Shown one piece after another: positions 41,760-49,417 of a DNA stretch of 64,000 bases; position 1 is the stretch's first letter, and each line of letters begins with the position of its first letter. The position numbers were made by a program, and so were the translations under genes. A model generated the notes under the pieces. That model had not been told where the DNA came from and made no database searches. It saw nothing but the letters and a program-made list of their open reading frames with translations. Source of the DNA: JASHPR01 sp963729365 (GTDB taxonomy: Bacteria > Actinomycetota > Actinomycetes > Streptosporangiales > Streptosporangiaceae); assembly GCA_963729365.1 (NCBI GenBank), contig CAVSNQ010000022.1:434001-498000 (forward strand). The letters run 5' to 3'.

Positions 41760-43960
41760 CCGCCGTAACTGCCCGCCCGGGCCAGGTTCCCGCGCCGGAC
41801 GGGCCCGCCGGGCACGGCCGCTTCGCCCGGCTGCTCCGCGGTTCCGAGCGCGACCCGCGATGGGCCCGGCCCGCGCTCATCGCCATGCTCGTGCTCACCG
41901 CGGCGCTCTACCTGGCCGGCCTGTCCGGTAACGGCTGGGCCAACGACTTCTATGCCGCCGCGGTCCAGGCCGGCACGAAGAGCTGGAAGGCGTTCTTCTT
42001 CGGCTCGTTCGACGCATCCAACTTCATCACGGTGGACAAGACGCCCGCCTCGCTGTGGGTCATGGAGATTTCCGCGCGGATCTTCGGCCTGAACTACTGG
42101 AGCGTGCTGGTGCCGCAGGCGCTGGAGGGCGTGGCCGCGGTCGGCCTGCTCTACGCCACGGTGCGGCGCTGGTTCGGGCCCGCGGCGGGCATCCTGGCCG
42201 GGGTGGTGATGGCGACCACCCCGGTGGCCGCGCTCATGTTCAGGTTCAACAACCCCGACGCGCTTCTCGTGCTGCTGATGACCGCCGCCGCCTACGCGGT
42301 GACCCGCGCGATCGAGGCCGGGAAGACGCGCTGGCTGGTACTGGCCGGCGCGCTGCTCGGCTTCGGCTTCCTGACCAAGATGCTGCAGGCCTTCCTCGTC
42401 CTGCCGGGGTTCGCCCTCGTCTACCTGGTCGCCGGGCCGCGCGGGCTCGGCCGGCGGATCTGGCAGCTTCTCGTGGCCGGCGCGGCGCTGCTGCTGGCCG
42501 CCGGCTGGTGGGTGGCGGCCGTAATGCTCACCCCCGCCGCCGACCGGCCCTACGTGGGCGGTTCCACGAACGACAGCATCCTCCAGCTCGCCCTGGGCTA
42601 TAACGGGCTGGGCCGGCTGGATGGCAGCGAAACCGGCTCGGTGGGGTTCGGCCGCGCCGGGGGCGGCAGCCCCGCGTTCAGCGGCGCGGCCGGGCTGACC
42701 CGGCTGTTCGCGTCCGATATGGGCGGGCAGGTGAGCTGGCTGCTCCCGGCCGCGCTCATCGCGCTCGCGGCGCTGCTGTGGGGCACCAGGCGCGCCCCGC
42801 GCACCGACCGCACCCGCGCCGCGGCGCTGCTCTGGGGCGGCTGGCTGCTGGTGACCGGGGCGGTGTTCAGCTACATGGCCGGCATCATCCACCCGTACTA
42901 CACGGTCGCGCTCGCCCCGGCGATCGGCGCCCTGGCCGGCATCGGCGCCGTCCAGCTCTGGCGGGTGCGCGACGGCTGGAAAGGGCACGAGACCAGCTGG
43001 TTCGGCCGGGCTGCGCTCGCGGCCGGAGTGGCAGCCACGGCCGTATGGTCCTATGCCCTGCTCGACCGCGCCCCGTCCTGGCTGCCGTGGCTGCGGGTCG
43101 TGGTACCGCTCGCCGGGCTGGTGTCCGTGGTCATCCTGCTGGCCGGGCGGCGGCTGTCGTCCACGCCTGCGACCAGGCGGGGCAGGCTCGCCCTCGCGGC
43201 GGCGCCCGTACCGCTCGCGCTGATCGCCGTGCTGGCCGGCCCGGTCGCTTACAGCCTGGACACGGCCGCGACGTCCCACACCGGCGCCCTGCCGTCGGCG
43301 GGACCGGCGGTCACGTCGTTCGGCGGCGCCGGGGCCGCGGGCGGCCCCGGCCAGGCCGGCGGGCCTGGCGGTACCGGCGGTACCGGCGGTCTCGGGCGCG
43401 GCGCGCCCACTGGGCTCGGGCGACCCAGCGGATCGGGGAGCGCCGGCGGGCCGGGCGGTACCGGCGGATTCGGCGGCGCCGGCGGCCAGGGGCAGGCCGC
43501 CCGGCCCGGCCCGGCTGGCCGGTCTGGCCGCGCCGGAGGGCTGGGGCGGGCGGCCGCGCGGGGCGGCCGCGCCGGCGGGCCGGGCGGTATCGGCGGCGGG
43601 CTCGCTGGCAACACCCAGGTCAGCAGTGCCCTCACCAAGCTGCTCGAGGATGGCGCGTCCGGGTACCGGTGGGCCGCCGCCACGGTCAGCTCGGACAGCG
43701 CCGCGCCGCTGCAACTGGCCAGCGGAGACCCGATCATGTCGATCGGCGGGTTCAACGGCACCGATCCGGCGCCCACGCTCGCCCAGTTCGAGCGGTACGT
43801 CGCCGATCACGAGATCCACTACTTCGTCGGCACGAACTCCGACAGCTTCGGCGGCGGCTCGGGTAATGCCGCGCAGATTACCGCGTGGGTGAAGGCGCAC
43901 TTCAGGTCGGAGACCGTCGGTGGCGAGACCATCTACGACCTGGCCAGCCCGGCCGGATAA
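41756..43960 (+). CDS. ArnT/GT39-like membrane glycosyltransferase with Gly-rich insert
   Basis: A 734-residue integral membrane glycosyltransferase using a lipid-linked sugar donor. The early part has WANDFYAAAVQAGTKSWKAF and ITVDKTPASLWV; the Asp in NGWANDFY and the DKTP block are the usual catalytic region of this family. About 12 helices follow (GRRIWQLLVAGAALLLAAGWW). A low-complexity Gly/Pro stretch at about 520-620 (GGTGGTGGLG and similar) then leads to an external C-terminal domain with HEIHYFVGTNSDSFGGGSG. It overlaps the GT2-GtrA gene and completes that pathway, probably decorating an envelope polymer or protein. Confidence 0.87.
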   Translation: MTAVTARPGQVPAPDGPAGHGRFARLLRGSERDPRWARPALIAMLVLTAALYLAGLSGNGWANDFYAAAVQAGTKSWKAFFFGSFDASNFITVDKTPASLWVMEISARIFGLNYWSVLVPQALEGVAAVGLLYATVRRWFGPAAGILAGVVMATTPVAALMFRFNNPDALLVLLMTAAAYAVTRAIEAGKTRWLVLAGALLGFGFLTKMLQAFLVLPGFALVYLVAGPRGLGRRIWQLLVAGAALLLAAGWWVAAVMLTPAADRPYVGGSTNDSILQLALGYNGLGRLDGSETGSVGFGRAGGGSPAFSGAAGLTRLFASDMGGQVSWLLPAALIALAALLWGTRRAPRTDRTRAAALLWGGWLLVTGAVFSYMAGIIHPYYTVALAPAIGALAGIGAVQLWRVRDGWKGHETSWFGRAALAAGVAATAVWSYALLDRAPSWLPWLRVVVPLAGLVSVVILLAGRRLSSTPATRRGRLALAAAPVPLALIAVLAGPVAYSLDTAATSHTGALPSAGPAVTSFGGAGAAGGPGQAGGPGGTGGTGGLGRGAPTGLGRPSGSGSAGGPGGTGGFGGAGGQGQAARPGPAGRSGRAGGLGRAAARGGRAGGPGGIGGGLAGNTQVSSALTKLLEDGASGYRWAAATVSSDSAAPLQLASGDPIMSIGGFNGTDPAPTLAQFERYVADHEIHYFVGTNSDSFGGGSGNAAQITAWVKAHFRSETVGGETIYDLASPAG

Positions 43961-44029
43961 CTGCGCGCCGGCGGGCTCGGCCGGGACCGCGGGATGGACC
44001 GGCCGGCCGCGGCACGCGACAATGGCGCA

Positions 44030-44767
44030 GTGACCCAGCCGGAGCCGCCGCCGGCCGACGTGATCAGGGCCTTTGGCGGGGATCCCGGGAGCCTGGCGCG
44101 GCTCCCCGGCGGCCAGGGCGGCTCGTGGCGATCCGGCGACGTGGTGCTCAAACAGGGCGGAGCCGGGAGCCTGGCTGCGTGGCTCGGCCCGGCCCTGCGG
44201 AACCTGCCCGACCAGGCCGGCTTCCGGCTGGCCCGGCAGCTGGCCTCCCGCGAGGGAAGCTGGACCGTCCGGGGCTGGGAAGCCACCGAATGGCTGGCCG
44301 GCGGGCACGAGCCGGGGCGGTGGCGGGACGCGCTGGCCGTGTCCGGCGCATTCCACCGCGCCGCCGCCGCGCACGTCGCGGAGCGCCCGCCCGGCAGCAG
44401 CAACGCGTGGGGCGTCGGCGACCGGGTCGCCTGGCGCGAAGAAGACCCCGGTCCGCTGCACCCACTGGCCGCGGCGACGCTCGCCCGTCTCAAGCCGCTG
44501 CTCGACGAGCCATGGACGGGGGCCCCGGATCAGCTCATCCACGGCGACCTCGGCGCCGGGAACATCCTGTTCGCCGACGAGGACGGGCTCGCGCCCGCCG
44601 TACTCGATGTCTCCCCCTACTGGCGGCCCGCCTCCTTCGCCTTCGCCGTGCTCGTCGCGGACGCTCTCGCCTGGGAGGGCGCGCCAGCCTCGTTCGGCCG
44701 GGAGTTTCTCGGCCAGCGAAGCCAGGCGCGCCAGCTTCTCGCTCCGCCGTCGCCTACCGGGCCGTGA
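44030..44767 (+). CDS. aminoglycoside-phosphotransferase-like protein, C-terminus frameshifted
   Basis: A 245-residue kinase-like protein of the family sharing the APH fold (TIGR02569-like). DQLIHGDLGAGNILF is the catalytic loop, with the metal Asp in PAVLDVSPYWRPASF. After RSQARQLLAPPSP the frame ends early. The next frame continues as AVAYRAVTAARLWRSAPDRA and VIGMLGI to a stop at 44856, which matches the expected C-terminal helix. A single-base change near 44740-44752 would restore it. GTG 44030 starts just before the conserved part; ATG 43994 is in frame. Whether the protein works without about 30 C-terminal residues is unclear. Confidence 0.7.
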   Translation: MTQPEPPPADVIRAFGGDPGSLARLPGGQGGSWRSGDVVLKQGGAGSLAAWLGPALRNLPDQAGFRLARQLASREGSWTVRGWEATEWLAGGHEPGRWRDALAVSGAFHRAAAAHVAERPPGSSNAWGVGDRVAWREEDPGPLHPLAAATLARLKPLLDEPWTGAPDQLIHGDLGAGNILFADEDGLAPAVLDVSPYWRPASFAFAVLVADALAWEGAPASFGREFLGQRSQARQLLAPPSPTGP

Positions 44768-44919
44768 CGGCCGCCCGCCTGTGGCGGAGCGCGCCGGACC
44801 GCGCCGCCGCGGAGATCGGCGGGTACCGGCCCGTGATCGGGATGCTCGGCATCTGAGCCGCGACGACGGCGCAGGCCGCCGGCGGGCCGGGCTACCGGTT
44901 CCGGCGCCGCTCCCCATCC

Positions 44920-45843
44920 TTAACCGGAACGGGCTCCCGGCGGCTGAGTCACCCCCGCGAGGCTCATCAGGTCGTCGAGTATCTCGCCGAACATCTTCGT
45001 CACCAGGGTGAGGTGACCCTCGCCGGGCCGCAGCCGGGCGCGGGCCAGGGGGATGTTCGCGGCCAGCCAGCTGCCATGCGCGCTGGGCACCATGCGGTCC
45101 TGGTCACCCTGCCAGATCGCGACCGGCGTTGCGTGTCCGAGTGCCTCGAGGCTGAGTCCCCAGTCACGGGTGAAGGCCAGGTCGTCATCGCGCCATCCGT
45201 CGATGCCCGTGCTCACGGCCGCGCGCAGCGAGGCGGCCAGGTACTCGGCGAACTCGCCGGTAAGCACCGCCTGGTCGGCATCGGAGATCAGCCCGCCCAG
45301 GCCCTCGGCCACGTCGGCGGCGCCGACACCGCGCAGCGAGCCGGCGGCCGCGTCCAGGAAGCTGGTCAGGTCCGCCTGCCCGGCCAGCGCGGCCCGGAAC
45401 TCCTCGACGTTCTCCTCGGCCATGCCGGCCATCCAGTCCAGGCCGGGGCTGTCGGACGGCGCAACCCCGGCGATGGTCGCCGCGGCCAGGCACCGGACCG
45501 GCAGCAGGGCCGCGCAGGCCAGCGCGTGCGGGCCGCCGCCGGACCAGCCGACGGTCACGAACTCGTCGGCGCCGACCCGTTCCAGGATCACGTCCACGTC
45601 AGCGGCCGCGTCCGCGATCAGCCTGCCCGGCTGCGGCGTCGAGCCGCCGTAGCCGGGCCGCGAGTACAGGACGGTGCGCAGGCCTCGCGCGGAGGCCGCG
45701 TCGGTCACCGGCCCGAATTCGACCAGCCCGCTCGGCGTGCCGGTATGAAACACCAGCGGCAGGCCGTCATCGGGGCCGGAGACCAGGACGTCAAGCACCC
45801 GGCCGCCGGACGCCTTGACGGTGAACCGCTGTGCTTGCGCCAT
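44920..45843 (-). CDS. alpha/beta-fold hydrolase
   Basis: A 307-residue hydrolase. It has LPLVFHTGTPSGLVEFGP near residue 28 (HTG in place of HGG/HGF at the oxyanion site), nucleophile Ser in TVGWSGGGPHALA, acid in WQGDQDRMVPSAHG, and His in GEGHLTL. The cap region (about 130-210) is helical and acidic. There is no signal peptide. It stands three bases before the stop of the G1 peptidase gene upstream and may be read through from it. The substrate is unknown. Confidence 0.85.
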   Translation of the reverse strand: MAQAQRFTVKASGGRVLDVLVSGPDDGLPLVFHTGTPSGLVEFGPVTDAASARGLRTVLYSRPGYGGSTPQPGRLIADAAADVDVILERVGADEFVTVGWSGGGPHALACAALLPVRCLAAATIAGVAPSDSPGLDWMAGMAEENVEEFRAALAGQADLTSFLDAAAGSLRGVGAADVAEGLGGLISDADQAVLTGEFAEYLAASLRAAVSTGIDGWRDDDLAFTRDWGLSLEALGHATPVAIWQGDQDRMVPSAHGSWLAANIPLARARLRPGEGHLTLVTKMFGEILDDLMSLAGVTQPPGARSG

Positions 45844-45846
45844 GGG

Positions 45847-46656
45847 TCAGCTGCTCCTGATCCAGGTGTTGTGGAAGGCCCCGGCGTTGCTCATCGCGCT
45901 GGTGGAGTCCTTGTCGAGGCCGCTGCCGTCGATCATGACGATCTTAGTCGGGTGCTTCCTCTTCAGCGATACCCCGTTGACCTTGGCCGCGGTGAAGTCG
46001 GCGGTACCGAAGTCCGCCAGCCGCAGCACGCCGCTTCCGGACGACGGCGCCTCGGTGATCACCTCAGCGGAAGACCGGTCCAGGCCCGCCTCGTTCCTGG
46101 TGACCGTGTGGGTCCAGCCGCGGGTGTTGTCCCTGAGCACCAGCGTGTACGTGTCGGTGCCGCTGAACGCCACCGACGCGCTGAGATGGTCACCCGGCCT
46201 GACCTTGGTCCTGAAATAGACCGGTGCCGCCGGGTATATCTCGTACCAGCCGCTGTAGCTCGCGGCCCGGCCTGCGCAGTCGGAGTCCGTTCCGGTCTGC
46301 TCGACCGAATGGCTGCTGTAGCCGTCCAGGCCGATCCAGAACGACGCGAACTTGTCACCGGAGGTGCACTTGACGGCGGGCTCGGTCCAGCTGGCCGTGA
46401 CCCTGTGGTACGCGCCGTCCCCGCCGGCCACGGCGTAGCCGGACCAGTTCGTGCTCTCGACCTCGCTGTTACCGGCGCCGCGCGCGCCGGGCCGGGCCAG
46501 GCCGGCGGGCCTGACCATCGGAGGTCCCGGGCTGACCGCGGGGATCACGGCAGCATGCGATAACAGGGGCGCGGCGGAGGCCGCGCCCGCGGCGGCCATG
46601 GCCGCCGCGATGGCCAGGGCCAGAGCCGTGACGGGGGCGCACCACTGACGGGCCAT
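45847..46656 (-). CDS. secreted G1-family endopeptidase (eqolisin-like)
   Basis: A 269-residue secreted acid peptidase of family G1. The signal peptide covers about residues 1-29 (ALALAIAAAMAAAGAASAAP). The mature region has STNWSGYAVAG, FASFWIGLDGYSSHSVEQTGTDSDC with the catalytic Gln in VEQTGTD, a GWYEIYPAAPVYF block, and the catalytic Glu in SAEVITEAPSS. These two residues form the glutamic-peptidase dyad. ATG 46656 follows GAGGAG. A close paralog lies immediately upstream on the same strand, so this arose by tandem duplication. Confidence 0.88.
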   Translation of the reverse strand: MARQWCAPVTALALAIAAAMAAAGAASAAPLLSHAAVIPAVSPGPPMVRPAGLARPGARGAGNSEVESTNWSGYAVAGGDGAYHRVTASWTEPAVKCTSGDKFASFWIGLDGYSSHSVEQTGTDSDCAGRAASYSGWYEIYPAAPVYFRTKVRPGDHLSASVAFSGTDTYTLVLRDNTRGWTHTVTRNEAGLDRSSAEVITEAPSSGSGVLRLADFGTADFTAAKVNGVSLKRKHPTKIVMIDGSGLDKDSTSAMSNAGAFHNTWIRSS

Positions 46657-46829
46657 ACTGGCTCCTCGTGTCATTGCCTGGCGGTAGGCCGACAAATGAT
46701 CCTATGTGTGCCGCGGGGGCCGGCATGCAGAAACGAATGGATCGGGCGGGGCAAGCCAGCATTAGATCACATAACGCGCTGCCCCGGCTGCGATACGCAG
46801 CCGGGGCAGCGTCTGGCCCGCCGGATGAG

Positions 46830-47669
46830 CTAGCTGCTCCTGATCCAGGTGTTGCTGAACGCCCCGGCGCTGCTGATCGCGCTGGTGGAGTCCTTGTCCA
46901 GGCCGCTGTTGTCAATCATGATGATCTCGGTCGGGTCGTGAGACGCCAGCGAGGTGCCGTTGGCCGTGGCCCCGGTGTAGCCGACGGTGCCGAAGTCAGC
47001 GAGCGGCAGCACGCCGGTCTCCGACGATGGCGCCTCGGTGATCACTTCGGCGGAGGACCGGTCCAGGCCCGACTCGTTCTTGGTGATCGTCTGCGTCCAG
47101 CCCTGGGTGCTGTCCTTGAGCACCAGCGTGTAGGTCTCGGTGCCGCTGAACGTCACCGAGGCGCTCAGCTGGTCACCCGGCTTGACCGTGTTGGTGAAGT
47201 AGACCGGGTCAGCCGGGTACATCTCGTACCAGCCGTAGTAGTCCGGCGTGGTGCCGTCGCAGTCGGAGTCCGTTCCGGTCTGCTCGACCGAGTCGCTGCT
47301 GTAGCCATCCAGGCCGACCCAGAACGCTGCGTACTGGTCGGAGGAGTGCCTGCGGCCCGAGGACGTGCAGGTCGCGGCCGGCTCGGTCCAGCTGGCCGAC
47401 ACGCTGGTGAACGCTCCGTCGGCCCCGGTGGCGGCGTACCCGGACCAGTTCGTGCTCTCGGCCTGGTTTACGTGGCCGCCGCGCGCGGCCGAGTGCTCTG
47501 CACCTCCCGGCCTGATCAGGCGACCGCCGGGGACGAATCCGGCCGCTGCGGCGGGATGCCCCGCGGCGGGATGCGCCGCGGCGGGTGCCGCGGAGGCACT
47601 GCCTGCCGCGAGCCATGATCCGATGAGCAGGGCCATTGTTGCGAGGGGTACGCACCAGCGACGTGTCAT
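46830..47669 (-). CDS. secreted G1-family endopeptidase, tandem paralog
   Basis: A 279-residue paralog of the next gene. A signal peptide (WCVPLATMALLIGSWLAAGSAS) precedes an Ala/His/Pro-rich spacer and the same catalytic blocks: STNWSGYAATG, FWVGLDGYSSDSVEQTGTD, GWYEMYPADPVYF, SAEVITEAPSS. The C-termini of the two are nearly identical (GAF.NTWIRSS). ATG 47669 follows GAGGAG. A large inverted repeat and a short palindrome lie within 65 bases upstream. A 173-base gap with no gene separates the two copies. Confidence 0.88.
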   Translation of the reverse strand: MTRRWCVPLATMALLIGSWLAAGSASAAPAAAHPAAGHPAAAAGFVPGGRLIRPGGAEHSAARGGHVNQAESTNWSGYAATGADGAFTSVSASWTEPAATCTSSGRRHSSDQYAAFWVGLDGYSSDSVEQTGTDSDCDGTTPDYYGWYEMYPADPVYFTNTVKPGDQLSASVTFSGTETYTLVLKDSTQGWTQTITKNESGLDRSSAEVITEAPSSETGVLPLADFGTVGYTGATANGTSLASHDPTEIIMIDNSGLDKDSTSAISSAGAFSNTWIRSS

Positions 47670-47682
47670 ACGGGCTCCTCAG

Positions 47683-47733
47683 CCTTCGTGCGAAGGCATG
47701 ATGAATCCAGTTATGGCGTGATTCATCATGCCT
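47683..47733. promoter_or_regulatory. nested palindrome and 13-bp perfect inverted repeat
   Basis: CCTTCG-TG-CGAAGG (47683-47696) overlaps the left arm of AGGCATGATGAAT (47694-47706), whose perfect complement ATTCATCATGCCT is at 47721-47733 after a 14-base spacer. It sits in the 222-base divergent region between the G1 peptidase gene and the methyltransferase gene. A dimeric regulator bound across two helical turns would fit the spacing. Confidence 0.6.
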
Positions 47734-47891
47734 GGGGGGTTGCTGTGAACGTACATTGGCCGCGAGTAATGGTTAAACAAAGCAACGTTAAAGCCTTGGC
47801 AGTGCCAGCAACCTCTAGCCGTGCGGTCACCGCTTCCCGTCTGTCCGGGCAACGGCGTACGGTGAAACTCCGCGAGCCCCGAGGAGACGCC

Positions 47892-48644
47892 GTGCCGCTT
47901 CCCGCCGCAGAAAGCACCCCTGCCTCCGCGGAGCGCAATCGCTTCGCACAGAACTTGTTCACTCCGCTCCCCCAGCGGTACGACCGGCTGGCCGAGATTC
48001 TGTCCTTCGGGCAGAACGGCCGCTGGCGTCGCGCCATGATCGGCCGGATCAGCCCCGCCGCCGGCCAGGTCGTGCTCGACGTCGCGTCGGGGACCGCGGG
48101 CGTCGCGCTCCAGATCGCGGAGCGATCCGGGGCCAGCGTCGTCGGCGTTGACCTGACCGAGCAGATGCTCAGGCAGGGTCAGCGCAACGTGGCCGCCTCG
48201 GCCGTGAGCGACCGCATCTGGCTGGTGGCCGGCCGGGGCGAGCAGCTGCCGTTCGCCGACGCGACGTTCGACGCGCTGACCTTTACCTACCTGCTCAGAT
48301 ACGTGCTTGATCCGGAGGCCACGCTCCGCGAGCTGGCCCGGGTGGTCAAGCCGGGCGGGCGGGTCGCGAGCCTGGAGTTCATGCTGCCGCCGTCGCGGTT
48401 CTGGCGGTCCTGGTGGTGGCTGTACACCCGGCTGCTGCTGCCGGCCGGAGGCCTGGTCACCGGCGGCCGGGAATGGTACGCCGTCGGCCGCTTCCTGGGT
48501 CCGAGCATCTCCGGGCACTATCGCCGCTACCCGGTCCCGTGGACAGTCGAGGCGTGGCGCAGGGCCGGTTTCGAGGATGTCGGCGTTCGGATCATGAGCC
48601 TGGGTGGCGGGCTCGTGATGTGGGGAACGCGCGCAGGTGGCTGA
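47892..48644 (+). CDS. UbiE/MenG-like SAM-dependent methyltransferase
   Basis: A 250-residue class I methyltransferase. Motif I is VVLDVASGTAGVALQIAE, motif II region VVGVDLTEQMLRQGQ, then GEQLPFADATFDALTFTYLLRYVLDPEATLRELARVVKPGG, typical of the UbiE/COQ5 family that methylates demethylmenaquinone. The C-terminal third (FWRSWWWLYTRLLLPAGGLV) is more hydrophobic than usual. GTG 47892 has GAGGAG upstream. Its stop lies inside the next gene, which looks like a UbiA-type membrane protein, so a quinone or isoprenoid modification is plausible. It is not proven to be the housekeeping menG. Confidence 0.75.
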   Translation: MPLPAAESTPASAERNRFAQNLFTPLPQRYDRLAEILSFGQNGRWRRAMIGRISPAAGQVVLDVASGTAGVALQIAERSGASVVGVDLTEQMLRQGQRNVAASAVSDRIWLVAGRGEQLPFADATFDALTFTYLLRYVLDPEATLRELARVVKPGGRVASLEFMLPPSRFWRSWWWLYTRLLLPAGGLVTGGREWYAVGRFLGPSISGHYRRYPVPWTVEAWRRAGFEDVGVRIMSLGGGLVMWGTRAGG

Positions 48645-49416
48645 CGGGGCTGCTGCCGCGCCTGCTGAGGAGCCCCGGGCCGGATCCCCGACGGCCGCGC
48701 GGCCTGCTTACTACGCCGCGAGCCCGGGCGGATGGCGTGACTGGTGGACCCTGCTGCACCCCCCGTATACGGCGTGGCACCTGTCCTACGTGGTGATCGG
48801 CGCCGTGCTGGCCCCGCAGGTCAGCCTGACCGCGCTGCTCGCCACGCTGATCGCGTTCTTCCTCGCGGTCGGCCTGGCGGCACACGCGCTCGACGAGCTG
48901 AACGGCCGCCCGCTGCAGACGCGCATCTCGTCGCCGGTCCTGGTGGCGGTGGCGGTCGCGGGCCTGGCGGGTGCCGTCGCTCTTGGTGCCGCCGGGGTGG
49001 CCAGGGTCGGCTGGGCGCTGCTGCCGTTCATGATCGTGGGCCCGGCCCTCGTCGTCGCCTACAACGCCGAGCTGTTCGGCGGGATCATCCACACTGACCT
49101 CGGCTTCGCGGCCGCGTGGGGCGCTTTCCCCGTGCTGACCGCTTACGCCGCGCAGACCGGGCGGCTCGCGCTGGCCCCGGTCCTCGCCGCGATGGCCGCG
49201 CTGGCCATGTCGGCGGCGCAGCGCAGGCTCAGCACTCCGGCCAGGACCCTCAGGCGCCGGTCGGTCCGCGTCGAGGGCACCGTCACGCTCGCCGACGGCC
49301 AGGTGACCGCGGTGGACCAGCAGGCGATGCTGGCCCCGCTGGAAGGGGCCCTGCGGGCCATGTCATGGGGTCTGGTGCTGTTCGCGGCCTCGCTCGCGCT
49401 GGCCAGGCTGGGGTAG
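48637..49416 (+). CDS. UbiA-like integral membrane protein
   Basis: A 259-residue protein with about six to seven helices. The conserved-looking loop AHALDELNGRPLQTRISSPV, with acidic residues after a helix, resembles the first Asp-rich motif of UbiA prenyltransferases, although the canonical NDxxDxxxD is not seen. Helices include YTAWHLSYVVIGAVLAP and LVAVAVAGLAGAVALGAAGV. A C-terminal part (RRRSVRVEGTVTLADG) is hydrophilic. GTG 48637 overlaps the methyltransferase stop by eight bases. Because the motif is incomplete, prenyl transfer is an inference. Confidence 0.6.
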   Translation: MADGAAAAPAEEPRAGSPTAARPAYYAASPGGWRDWWTLLHPPYTAWHLSYVVIGAVLAPQVSLTALLATLIAFFLAVGLAAHALDELNGRPLQTRISSPVLVAVAVAGLAGAVALGAAGVARVGWALLPFMIVGPALVVAYNAELFGGIIHTDLGFAAAWGAFPVLTAYAAQTGRLALAPVLAAMAALAMSAAQRRLSTPARTLRRRSVRVEGTVTLADGQVTAVDQQAMLAPLEGALRAMSWGLVLFAASLALARLG

Positions 49417-49417
49417 C

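Noticed and set aside
41333..44917. Very long leftward open frame (about 1190 codons)
   Set aside because: It is antisense to the GT2-GtrA, GT39-like and phosphotransferase-like genes. The Arg/Gly/Pro-rich content is typical of a GC-rich shadow frame. Similar shadows oppose alaS, the flippase-like gene, the LysM-BTAD gene and the ATP-grasp gene.
44857..44919. Terminator between converging phosphotransferase-like and hydrolase genes
   Set aside because: GC-rich stretches are present, but I could not build a continuous stem longer than about six pairs.
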